From: Paenibacillus sp. MAHUQ-63
GTDB taxonomy: Bacteria; Bacillota; Bacilli; Paenibacillales; NBRC-103111
Assembly (NCBI RefSeq): GCF_028765165.1
Contig: NZ_JARADB010000001.1
Location: forward strand, 1,736,001-1,800,000
Reading direction: 5' to 3'
DNA: 64,000 bases
Shown piece by piece: positions 1-7,759 of the stretch; the stretch's first letter is position 1, and each line of letters opens with the position of its first letter. Both the position numbers and the translations under genes were made by a program. Under the pieces are notes generated by a model. That model had not been told where the DNA came from. It made no database searches and was given only the letters and a program-made list of their open reading frames with translations.

Positions 1-487
1 TGGCGTGCAGCGCCACATCGATAAGCCACTTCGTAAAATCGGCCACCGGCAGCTCCTCCATCTCTTTCAAGCTATAGAAGCCGGCCGCATCCACCTCTAC
101 CCCGTCAGGCACTGGCTCGCCGCCGACATAATCCATTTCGAATGCGATGTATACATTATGAATGCTTCGAGGCAAATCACGCACCGCCACCAACCGCGAG
201 ACTTTGGCCGTAACTCCGCTCTCCTCCAGCACTTCACGCTCAATGGTGTCCTGGATCAGCTCATGCTGCTCGATATATCCGCCGGGATTCGTCCACCGGC
301 CTTTACCCGGCTCTTGCGCTCTGCGTACGAGCAAAATTTTCTCGTCCCTGGTCACAAGCGCACCCACGCCAATACTATAGTTGCCCCAGTGGACAAACGT
401 GCAAGCCGTGCAGGCTCTTCTCATCGTACCATCCACATCGCGAACTTCCATCGGTGAACCGCAGTTCATACAAAACTTAGCTTCCAT
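1..487 (-). CDS. NUDIX hydrolase with N-terminal zinc ribbon (partial)
   Basis: Reading the minus strand from the ATG at 487 gives an open frame that runs off the left edge, so the C-terminus is missing. The N-terminus carries two CxxC pairs (Cys6/Cys9 and Cys26/Cys29) typical of the zinc ribbon that precedes some NUDIX domains. A complete NUDIX box follows at about residues 70-92: G, five residues, E, seven residues, then REVLEESGV. Such enzymes hydrolyse nucleoside diphosphates linked to another group; the substrate cannot be read from sequence. An in-frame ATG at 499 would add MRRR; a GGGG stretch lies too close to it, so 487 is preferred, weakly. Family is secure, substrate unknown. Confidence 0.88.
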   Translation of the reverse strand, partial: MEAKFCMNCGSPMEVRDVDGTMRRACTACTFVHWGNYSIGVGALVTRDEKILLVRRAQEPGKGRWTNPGGYIEQHELIQDTIEREVLEESGVTAKVSRLVAVRDLPRSIHNVYIAFEMDYVGGEPVPDGVEVDAAGFYSLKEMEELPVADFTKWLIDVALHA

Positions 488-632
488 TCGTCGTCTCATC
501 CCCAACTTCGCATATTGTAAGTCAAGCTTACTGCTACTGATGGACGATAGGCAAGCCCGATCCCGTGCGTTCTCCGCTCTTGGGGAAGCTTGGAGACGAT
601 GGTTCCTGCACTTGTCTTGCATTCTCTCACGA

Positions 633-675
633 ATAAAAGCCTCTGAAGGGCTTCGGCAGCGAAGCCCCCAGAGGC
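633..675 (-). terminator. Intrinsic terminator of the permease gene
   Basis: Inverted repeat GCCTCTGAAGGGCTTCG (639-655) against CGAAGCCCCCAGAGGC (660-675) with a short loop. Read on the minus strand it is followed by TTTTATTC. It lies just downstream of the gene ending at 682. Confidence 0.75.
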
Positions 676-681
676 GCTAAT

Positions 682-2103
682 TCAGACCAAAAACATCGCC
701 ACAACCGTTGTCACCGCAAGACCGATGAGCACGGGCAGCAAATTCCGTCTCGCCAGCTCGAAGGGGCTGACACCGCAAATCGCCGCTGCCGGAATGAGCG
801 CCCACGGGATCAAGGTGCCGCCGCCGACCCAGATGGCGGCCACTTGCCCGAGCGCGGTCAGCACCGCAGCGCCGGAACCGATCGCCGTTGCGAAGAGCTG
901 TGCGATCGAGCCCGCGAGGGAGATGCCGGAGAAGCCGGAGCCGTCGAGGCCGGTAATCGCGCCGACGACGGTGAGCGTAACGGCGCCGATCGCGCCGTTG
1001 AGCGGTACAACGCCGGCAAGCGCGACGCCGAGGTCGTTCACGATGCCGTGCGAGCCTTCCGGCAGGATTTTGCCATAAAGCTCCGTGAACGCGGAGTCGC
1101 CGAGATAGAAGAAGGCGGCGATCGGGATCACGGGGCCGAATACTTTAAAGCCGAAAACGAAGCCTTCGATGAGGTAGGACGTCGTTTGCTCCAGCCCATG
1201 GCCCCGATGGGCGAGCAGTGTCACCCCGATAAGGATGAACACGGCGGTACCGCCCACCAGCGCTGTTGCGTCTCCCCCTTGCAAATTCAACACGAACATC
1301 GCGATGACGTCCAGTGCGAAAAGCACGGGAATGAAGACCGCGAGTATCCGGCGCAATTTCGGCGACAGACTGGCTTTGGCATCTTGGTCGGAAGACAGCA
1401 GCGAACCGCCGTCTCCTGTTCCGCTAGCCACCAAACCATCGCGCCAGGTGCCGTTTCTCATATCCCGGCGCATCATCCAGAAAGCGGTTACGGTCGTAAC
1501 TAGACCCATGACGATCACAAGCGGCACGGAGGCTTCCATGACGGAGGTTACCGGCAGCCCCGCCGCATCCGCCGTCAGCTTAGGAGCTCCTTGAATAATG
1601 TAATCGCCGGAAAGGGCAATCCCGTGACCGAACAAGTTCATCGCCATCGCCGCCCCTAGGGCAGGCAATCCGACGCGCACCGCAACAGGCAGCAGCACCG
1701 CACCGATGAGCGCAACGCCCGGAGACGGCCAGAAGAACCAGGAGGTGATCATCATGATGATCCCGATTCCCCAGAACGCTAGTGCCGGCGTCCGCAGAAA
1801 ACGGGTCAACGGCGCGACCATCGTTTCGTTAATGCCTGTGCGAATGAGCACCCGGCTCATCGCCACGATAATGGAAATAATCATGATTGTTCCCATCAAC
1901 TCTTTGGTGGCATAGATAAAGCTGTTGAACACCCCTGAAACCGAACCGCTTAATGTCTCTGTCGCCAACAAACCGAGCGCAAAAATACCGACCACACAAA
2001 TCATCGTGGTGTCTCTGCGCCTGATAAGAAGGGTTAGAATAAAACCAATAAATACTAAATACACCCAATGAATCGGCAATAATTGAATGTCCATCGGGAT
2101 CAC
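682..2103 (-). CDS. Polytopic membrane permease of the ion-transporter type
   Basis: A 473-residue, very hydrophobic protein with about 12 predicted membrane segments and one hydrophilic central loop (about residues 215-250), an architecture of two membrane halves. Gly/Pro-rich re-entrant-like stretches such as WPSPGVALIGAVLLP and VPLNGAIGAVTLTVVGAI resemble the organic-anion and ion-transporter superfamilies (DcuC/CitM-like), but I do not recognise a named member. The annotated start is GTG at 2103 with AGAGG four bases upstream; ATG at 2094 is an alternative. It is a single gene with its own terminator, so context gives no substrate. Transport function is likely; specificity is unknown. Confidence 0.7.
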   Translation of the reverse strand: MIPMDIQLLPIHWVYLVFIGFILTLLIRRRDTTMICVVGIFALGLLATETLSGSVSGVFNSFIYATKELMGTIMIISIIVAMSRVLIRTGINETMVAPLTRFLRTPALAFWGIGIIMMITSWFFWPSPGVALIGAVLLPVAVRVGLPALGAAMAMNLFGHGIALSGDYIIQGAPKLTADAAGLPVTSVMEASVPLVIVMGLVTTVTAFWMMRRDMRNGTWRDGLVASGTGDGGSLLSSDQDAKASLSPKLRRILAVFIPVLFALDVIAMFVLNLQGGDATALVGGTAVFILIGVTLLAHRGHGLEQTTSYLIEGFVFGFKVFGPVIPIAAFFYLGDSAFTELYGKILPEGSHGIVNDLGVALAGVVPLNGAIGAVTLTVVGAITGLDGSGFSGISLAGSIAQLFATAIGSGAAVLTALGQVAAIWVGGGTLIPWALIPAAAICGVSPFELARRNLLPVLIGLAVTTVVAMFLV

Positions 2104-2274
2104 GCATCCTCTCTGCCCACGCAGCGTTTGGGAGTCAGTCCTGCTTCCTGAGAATGACTCTTTGGTGCTACATTGTATGCTGGGCGGAGTCTAGGCGTTC
2201 GTGGATTTCGGAGATTAGATGCACCTTGTGGTACAATGGAAGGATCCATTGAATCAGGGAGGGAGCATGCCAGG

Positions 2275-2490
2275 ATGGCTAGAAATCAACGTTTGGTGAC
2301 GGATACCGATTTTCAGGAGGCTGTGGAGAGAGGGGCCGTCGTCCGCGTGTTCAAAGACGATCATATCGTAGACTCGAATGCAGTCGTCCTGCGTTTTAGC
2401 GATAAGACCGTTGTATTGCAGACTCGTGTCGCCGATTTGGCCTATTATGACCGCGATGAATGCGAGTTTTTTGAGATGAAGAAACGGTAG
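2275..2490 (+). CDS. Small conserved-type hypothetical protein (71 aa)
   Basis: A 71-residue acidic protein beginning MARNQRLVTDTDF. The ATG at 2275 is chosen because GGGAGGGAG lies about 10 bases upstream; the nearby ATG at 2267 is in another frame, and the open frame upstream of 2275 has no better ribosome-binding site. There is no signal peptide or membrane segment. The alternating hydrophobic pattern (VVRVF, AVVLRF, TVVLQT) suggests a small beta-rich fold. No function can be assigned. It converges on the yqkE-like gene, sharing the terminator between them. Confidence 0.7.
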   Translation: MARNQRLVTDTDFQEAVERGAVVRVFKDDHIVDSNAVVLRFSDKTVVLQTRVADLAYYDRDECEFFEMKKR

Positions 2491-2504
2491 CCTTTGCCTG
2501 CGCA

Positions 2505-2534
2505 ATCAAAAAAGGAAGCACATCTCGTGCTTCC
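2505..2534 (-). terminator. Terminator between convergent small genes
   Basis: GGAAGCAC (2514-2521) pairs with GTGCTTCC (2527-2534). On the minus strand the stem is followed by seven T residues (2507-2513), so it mainly ends the gene at 2535-2795, whose stop codon abuts it. It may also serve the plus-strand gene. Confidence 0.8.
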
Positions 2535-2795
2535 TCATTTGTGCTTTCTCCAATCCAGATTGCTCTTCTCGAGCAAATGGCCGAAGTCGTTCTCCAACCG
2601 CTTCTCTTCCGCCTTCCGCGCGGCTTCCGCTTCCGCTCTGGCCGCATCTTTGCGCGCCTGCTCCTCCGCTTTCATCTTGTCGGCTTGAGCTTTCAGACCC
2701 GCTACGACATCAGGGCTCAGCAAATCTTTGAGTGTCGCTGGTTTATCTTGCACGCCGGTCTCGGATGCGCCGGACGACCATTTCTTTTTCGCCAT
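2535..2795 (-). CDS. yqkE: YqkE-family protein (DUF3886)
   Basis: An 86-residue, highly charged protein. The first 40 residues include TLKDLLSPDVVAGLKAQADK, and the middle is an Ala/Lys/Glu/Arg-rich helix (about residues 40-70) that looks like a coiled coil, ending in DFGHLLEKSNLDWRKHK. This pattern is that of the B. subtilis YqkE family, whose function is unknown. The protein should be cytoplasmic. The start ATG at 2795 is preceded by AGAGGTG, a good ribosome-binding site. No partner genes are evident. Confidence 0.82.
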   Translation of the reverse strand: MAKKKWSSGASETGVQDKPATLKDLLSPDVVAGLKAQADKMKAEEQARKDAARAEAEAARKAEEKRLENDFGHLLEKSNLDWRKHK

Positions 2796-2851
2796 AAAAG
2801 GTTCACCTCTGTTCCTAATTCTGCATCAGCAATCCCTTTTATTGTACACCT

Positions 2852-4687
2852 CTACTCATGCAAATGATAGGGCACCGTCGCGACGACGATATCTTTGTCA
2901 GCTTGCAGCTTGGAGCGGATCCGTGCGGCGGACTGGTTGTGAAGCAGGCGATGCCACCACTTCTTGGGCATGAATTGCGGCAGGATAACCATGATCGATT
3001 GCTTTTCCGATACGTGCGTGTCAATCCGTTCAATGAACTCAGCCAGCGGCTTCAAAATGGTGCGGTAGCGCGACTTGAACACAACGAGCCGGACGCCGGG
3101 GTCCCATTTGTCCCATTTCTCCTGCATCGCTTCCTCTTCCTCATCCGAGAACGCCACGTAGAAGGCAATCACGTTCGGTGACAACGATTTGGCATAATTC
3201 AGAGACTGCGCAACCACGCGGTGAATGCCCGCGACAGGCACGATGATCAATGATTCCTTCGTACATACGCGCTCCTGTGTGATGTCGATACGCAGCTCTT
3301 TGGCCACGACATCGTAATGGTTGCTGATCTTGGTAATGCCCCATAGCAGCAGCGGCGTCACAAGAATGACAATCCACGCGCCTTCGCTGAATTTGGTTAT
3401 GCAGAACACGATCAAGACGGCGAACGAGACGAGCCCGCCCAAGCCGTTGATGGCGAATTTGCCCAGCCAGCCGGCCGGACGCTCTCTGAACCATTTGCGG
3501 ACCAGACCGCTCTGGGCCAGCGTGAACGACAAGAATACGCCAATCGCATAAAGAGGAATAAGTGCATCGGTTTTTCCTTTGAATATAATTAGCAAAATGC
3601 TTGCCAAAACGCCTAATGTGACAATCCCATAATGAAACGACAGCCGGTCTCCCCGGTAAGAGAACATGCGCGGGAAGTTTTTGTCCTGCGCCATGATGGA
3701 CGCCAGTATCGGAAAGCCGTTGAAGCTCGTGTTCGCTGCCAGCACCAGAATCAGCATCGTGCCGATCTGCGTTGCATAATACATCGCCCCTCTGCCGAAT
3801 GCCTGCTCCGTCACCATCGATAAAACCGATGTGTGGCCGTGCGGGTCGGGTGCGATCCCATAACCCAAGCTCAGCAAGGTGACACCTCCGAATATGACAG
3901 CCAGCAGCGTACCGAGCGAAGCCATCGTTTTCTTGGCGTTTTTCACGGAAGGCGTCCGGAAATGCGGCACCGCATCGGAAATCGCCTCAATCCCCGTGAC
4001 CGCGGAGCAGCCGGAGGAGAACGCTTTGAGAATAACGAACAACGTTAATGAACTCGTCATGGAGCTGGGAACGATTTGGATCGGATGCGTATTCAACGAA
4101 CCCGTCATCATATCGAAAATCCCTTTGCCGATAAGCAGCAAAATACACAAAATAAAAAAGTACGTCGGTATCGCGAATACCGTCCCCGACTCGGACGTCC
4201 CGCGCAAGTTCAGCCACACCATCAGCCAGACGAGAGCCAGCGCGATCGGGACGATATAGGGCACCGTAGACGGAAAGGCCGACGTAATCGCCTGCACGCC
4301 TGCCGAGATCGAAACCGCAACCGTCAACGTATAATCGATCAGCAAGGAAACGCCTGTGAGCCTGCCCCACATCATGCCCAGATTCTCCTTCGCCACCATG
4401 TAAGCCCCGCCTCCCATCGGGTAGGCTTCAATCACTTGGCGATAGCTGAGTACAAGCAGCATAATTAAGGCGATAATCGAGATCGCGATCGGCAGGGAGA
4501 AGGCAAATGCTGCGACCCCGACCGTCGCCAGCTCGAGCAAAATTTGCTCCGTACCGTAGGCCACGGACGACAGGGCATCGGACGAGAGGATCGGCAGCGC
4601 CTTCCACACCTGCATTTTTTCGGATTCCAGCTCATCGGACTTCAGCGGTTTACCGAACATAATCTTCTTCAATGAATCACTTGTCAT
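2852..4687 (-). CDS. kimA: KimA-type high-affinity potassium transporter (APC superfamily)
   Basis: A 611-residue APC-superfamily permease with about 12 membrane segments and a C-terminal cytoplasmic domain of roughly 150 residues, close in length to B. subtilis KimA (formerly YdaO, 607 residues). Typical stretches are SSDALSSVAYGTEQILLELA and MGGGAYMVAKENLG near the N-terminus. The frame is open to 4780, but that extension would be translated from inside the leader terminator. ATG at 4687 has GGGGGAA nine bases upstream and is chosen. The leader holds a ydaO-class c-di-AMP riboswitch and a terminator. This matches the known logic in which c-di-AMP shuts off potassium import. Assignment is strong because protein family and riboswitch agree. 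Confidence 0.93.
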   Translation of the reverse strand: MTSDSLKKIMFGKPLKSDELESEKMQVWKALPILSSDALSSVAYGTEQILLELATVGVAAFAFSLPIAISIIALIMLLVLSYRQVIEAYPMGGGAYMVAKENLGMMWGRLTGVSLLIDYTLTVAVSISAGVQAITSAFPSTVPYIVPIALALVWLMVWLNLRGTSESGTVFAIPTYFFILCILLLIGKGIFDMMTGSLNTHPIQIVPSSMTSSLTLFVILKAFSSGCSAVTGIEAISDAVPHFRTPSVKNAKKTMASLGTLLAVIFGGVTLLSLGYGIAPDPHGHTSVLSMVTEQAFGRGAMYYATQIGTMLILVLAANTSFNGFPILASIMAQDKNFPRMFSYRGDRLSFHYGIVTLGVLASILLIIFKGKTDALIPLYAIGVFLSFTLAQSGLVRKWFRERPAGWLGKFAINGLGGLVSFAVLIVFCITKFSEGAWIVILVTPLLLWGITKISNHYDVVAKELRIDITQERVCTKESLIIVPVAGIHRVVAQSLNYAKSLSPNVIAFYVAFSDEEEEAMQEKWDKWDPGVRLVVFKSRYRTILKPLAEFIERIDTHVSEKQSIMVILPQFMPKKWWHRLLHNQSAARIRSKLQADKDIVVATVPYHLHE

Positions 4688-4743
4688 GCTGCGAAATTCC
4701 CCCAAATAACCTGATTTCAACTTCAATGTCTGTTTTTGGACGC

Positions 4744-4770
4744 AAAAAAACACAAGGATAGACCTTGTGT
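4744..4770 (-). terminator. Riboswitch-controlled leader terminator of kimA
   Basis: ACACAAGG (4750-4757) and CCTTGTGT (4763-4770) form a hairpin that on the minus strand is followed by seven T residues. It stands between the riboswitch aptamer and the kimA start, where it can stop transcription when c-di-AMP is bound. Confidence 0.88.
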
Positions 4771-4797
4771 TTGGGATCACATGTTCTCCTTTCTCAC

Positions 4798-4937
4798 GAT
4801 CGCTTACGAGGTTAGCTGCCGGGTTCGGGCTGCGAGAAAACTGCCCTAAAAGTTACGCCATGCCAGATGACGCGCACCTTATTCACCCCGTTGAAACCTG
4901 TGGTTCCCCCGCTTCTCCGGTTAGAGAATTAAGCGAA
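4798..4937 (-). promoter_or_regulatory. c-di-AMP riboswitch (ydaO/yuaA class)
   Basis: On the minus strand the leader starts with TCGCTTAATTCTC and closes with GTAAGCGA, which form the P1 stem. Between them are the class hallmarks in the right order: GCGGGGGAACC, AACGGGGTGAATAAGG and AGCCCGAACCCGGCAGC. The expression platform is the terminator at 4744-4770. In B. subtilis the same class precedes ydaO (kimA), and ligand binding turns expression off. Confidence 0.93.
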
Positions 4938-4994
4938 ATATTCAACTGTATATTGTACGTTGTTGATACTACTCTCTTATCGAGACATAGTAAA

Positions 4995-5028
4995 GGATGG
5001 AATAAACCTAAAAAGGTCGACTCCATCC
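4995..5028 (-). terminator. Candidate terminator of ndh
   Basis: GGATGGA (4995-5001) pairs with TCCATCC (5022-5028), with an inner AACCT/AGGT pairing. On the minus strand it is followed only by TTTACT, so the T-tract is weak. It lies about 105 bases after the ndh stop and before the kimA riboswitch; it could equally be a leader structure of kimA. Confidence 0.4.
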
Positions 5029-5132
5029 TCTCATTCATTTGATAATTCGCTTACAATTAATCTTATCTTTCATTTTCTTTGATTTTCAGGCGTATCGTCG
5101 GCGTACGTATATTTTTAGGTTTAAGGACCTAA

Positions 5133-6365
5133 TTAATTTCTAACATGATGCTTACGCGTCGCTTGTTTTTGCTTGAATATCATTTTCTTCCACACAAGCG
5201 GGAGTCCGCCAATCAAGAACAGATAGCGGGCATCGATCAACTTTTTGAGGAAAGCGGCGAATTTGCCCTTCACTTTCTTCACCTTCAGAATCCCGACCGC
5301 ATCGCCGCGGCCCAATGAAGCGACAGTTCCTTTGTAATCATAAGCAAAATGACGCAAGGGCTTTCCACGCAAGCTGTTGATTATATTTTTGGCCGTGTTG
5401 CAGCCTTGTTGGACCGCGATTTGGGCGTTCGCCGGGTAGGGCGTCCCTTCCGGACTCATCACAATCGAGCAGTCTCCCGTAATGAACACCTCCGGATACT
5501 GAATGGAGCGCAAATAGTCGTCTACCTTCACCCGGCCGCGCTGCACGTGAAAACCAGCCGCCTGGAGCAAGGAGTTTCCACGGACCCCACCCGACCAGAT
5601 TACTGTTCCGGCACGGATGAATTCGCCGTCTCCGAGCAGGACGCCGTCCGGTTCGCATGCTTTGATCGCCGTTGACAATCTATACTGAACCCCTTTGCGC
5701 CGCATGACTTCCATGCCGTATTCCACCAGATCGTTCGGAAGTCCCGGCGGCAGCGCGGTAGGCGAAGCTTCCACATTCATGATTCTCACAAGCGAAGGAT
5801 CGACATCGAACGTCTGGCAAAGCACGGGAATGCGGTCGGCCAACTCTCCGACGAATTCCGTCCCCGTGAAACCGGCTCCCCCCACAACGAAGGTCAAATA
5901 TTCCTTATGCTTGGAGTCCAGTTTGTACTTCGCAAACATGTATTGAATATGCTGGCGAATGAATCGCACGCTGTTAATGCTGTTAATCGACATGGCGTGC
6001 TCGCGCAGCCCCGGGATCCCGAAGGTTTCCGTCTCACTTCCCAAACCTATCACCAGATAGTCGTAAGACAGGACATGGTCGGGAAGAACAATTTCCTTCT
6101 CCTCCAGCTTAATCTCTTGAACCGTCCCTTTCACGAACTGAATTTTCCGTTCATCGATCAAATCCTTGATCGCCACACGCGCATTCTCGTGATGATCGGT
6201 CCCGGCAGCCGGCATATGCAGATGGGTCGTCATGTAATGATAATCGTGCTTGTTCACCAGGGTAACGTCAGCTTCGTCCGCCTTGATCTGCTTCTGCAGT
6301 CGGATCGCCGTCACTAGTCCGCCGTAGCCTGCCCCCAGGATCACGACCTTCGGTTTCTTGTTCAT
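5133..6365 (-). CDS. ndh: Type II NADH:quinone oxidoreductase
   Basis: A 410-residue flavoprotein of the NDH-2 family. An FAD-binding Rossmann motif GAGYGG lies near residue 11 and a second, NADH-binding motif VVGGAGFTGTE near residue 163. The C-terminal FITGDCS and the terminal hydrophobic/basic stretch (LFLIGGLPLVWKKMIFK) fit a membrane-surface anchor. It passes electrons from NADH to menaquinone without pumping protons. GGAGGAG lies directly before a GTG at 6374 but eight bases before the ATG at 6365, so 6365 is chosen. It is monocistronic as far as can be seen. Several paralogues exist in Bacillales, so the exact orthology to Ndh (YjlD) is not certain. Confidence 0.87.
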   Translation of the reverse strand: MNKKPKVVILGAGYGGLVTAIRLQKQIKADEADVTLVNKHDYHYMTTHLHMPAAGTDHHENARVAIKDLIDERKIQFVKGTVQEIKLEEKEIVLPDHVLSYDYLVIGLGSETETFGIPGLREHAMSINSINSVRFIRQHIQYMFAKYKLDSKHKEYLTFVVGGAGFTGTEFVGELADRIPVLCQTFDVDPSLVRIMNVEASPTALPPGLPNDLVEYGMEVMRRKGVQYRLSTAIKACEPDGVLLGDGEFIRAGTVIWSGGVRGNSLLQAAGFHVQRGRVKVDDYLRSIQYPEVFITGDCSIVMSPEGTPYPANAQIAVQQGCNTAKNIINSLRGKPLRHFAYDYKGTVASLGRGDAVGILKVKKVKGKFAAFLKKLIDARYLFLIGGLPLVWKKMIFKQKQATRKHHVRN

Positions 6366-6703
6366 ACCATTCACTCCTCCGATTAACTCTTCTTTGCTCT
6401 ATGAATAGATAGGCTGATGAAACGATGGACCAAACCTGCCGACCTGTGTTGGATGCGCGTTGGGTTAGGAATTCTCGTTCATTGGAGAAAATTGAATTGG
6501 ATGGTATGGGACGAGTTAGGGTGAGTGCGGCAAGTTATTTGTGAAAAAAATCACATTCATGTTCGTGTTACGCGGCTGGTTTGGCTCTACTTAAAGTATA
6601 TGGCTTTGCGTACGAAAAATCACCATAACTTTACCCAGCAGCATAAAAAGAAACATCCGCGGAGAAACGGACATGTGCGGCAGCTCTCTTCAACCTTAGC
6701 CGG

Positions 6704-6763
6704 CTAACGGACAGAGCAGCTGCTAGCTGGCAAATGGAGGCCAAGAGCTCTGTGGTCCGTTAG
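6704..6763. repeat. Palindromic intergenic repeat with TAACGGAC ends
   Basis: CTAACGGACAGAGC at 6704-6717 faces GCTCTGTGGTCCGTTAG at 6747-6763, forming a long hairpin with a three-base bulge. The same outer sequence recurs six times at 13,975-14,251. The surrounding gene-free stretch 6366-6796 otherwise holds only the ndh upstream region; I see no convincing ORF, riboswitch or T-tailed terminator in it. Confidence 0.65.
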
Positions 6764-6796
6764 ATTTGGCGAGAATGGCGGCTGTTGGACAGGCAA

Positions 6797-7576
6797 TCAA
6801 CGGCCGGGCTCGGGTCCCCCGCCGGCTCTTGCTTTATCCTGCAGCCGGCGCAGGCGATAGCTGTTCATGCCCGCCACGCCCAGCTCCTCCAGCAGGCCGA
6901 AATTCGCCCAAGCTCCTACAACGGCGCCTATGCCGGGGACAAGCTGAAGCATTTTGCGGAAATCGATCGTATCGCGGTACTCTTGCTGGAGCTGCAGCCA
7001 ATCCACTTGATTCGTATAATCTTCAGCAGGCGGCAAAGAGCCGGCAACCGTATGCCAGTTCCGGATCGTCTCCAGCAGATCGGGCTTCTTCGGCGGACTG
7101 GAGAAGGCTAGCTGAAACACATACAGAATAAACAACCGCTCTCTGTAGTCCTTGGTTGAATAGCCATAAGCATGCGCCAGCTCAAACAAAAATTTGAGCT
7201 TAATGCCTATCAGAATCGGGAAATCGGCCAAGCCCAGCAAAATACCTCCAGCCCCCGTTCCCGCCCCCTCCGCGGCGGCGATTTTTTTGTACAGCGACAG
7301 CAGCTCCTCTGCCCGGGCATCGCACTCGGCCAAGGTTGCTCCCGTTAGCGGATCATTCTGAGGGATATAATTCATGCCGAACAAGGTCGTCTGGAACATG
7401 CCTTTGACCGTTGCAGTTATTGTTTTGTGCACTTTCTCCGGAATCAGCTTGTTAATATTCGTCGAAACGGATTTGGATGCTTTTTCGAGCAAATTGGGCG
7501 CTTTCTGCTGCCTCATTTCCCAGCGCTTCACTTGCCGCAGCATTTGCTGCTCATAGATGGTGTAAGCCGTATCCAT
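6797..7576 (-). CDS. EcsC family protein
   Basis: A 259-residue protein matching the EcsC family, named for the third gene of the B. subtilis ecsABC operon. The mid part (about residues 90-140) contains EGAGTGAGGILLGLADFPIL followed by IKLKFLFELAHAYGYS, the usual family core with two hydrophobic segments. A third hydrophobic, glycine-rich segment (VPGIGAVVGAWANFGLLEELG) sits near residue 215. No ecsA or ecsB homologue is adjacent, so it is a stand-alone EcsC protein. Function is unknown and membrane association is likely. Confidence 0.82.
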   Translation of the reverse strand: MDTAYTIYEQQMLRQVKRWEMRQQKAPNLLEKASKSVSTNINKLIPEKVHKTITATVKGMFQTTLFGMNYIPQNDPLTGATLAECDARAEELLSLYKKIAAAEGAGTGAGGILLGLADFPILIGIKLKFLFELAHAYGYSTKDYRERLFILYVFQLAFSSPPKKPDLLETIRNWHTVAGSLPPAEDYTNQVDWLQLQQEYRDTIDFRKMLQLVPGIGAVVGAWANFGLLEELGVAGMNSYRLRRLQDKARAGGGPEPGR

Positions 7577-7759
7577 CCCTACTCACCGCCGATCGTCGAT
7601 ATGTCTTAGTCAAAGTATAGTATACGCGAACGGTCGGCCTCAAGATGACAGGCGTCCTGCACTTTTGCTATGTAAGTGTAAGTGCAGTGTGAGCAGCGAA
7701 CAGCCAGTCCGCCGCCACGCCAGTCCGAGAAAAAAGCAGCCCACTCCGTGAGCCGCTCC

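Noticed and set aside
381..680. A 99-codon plus-strand frame at the left edge
   Set aside because: It is antisense to the NUDIX gene and then runs through the permease terminator; no coding features.
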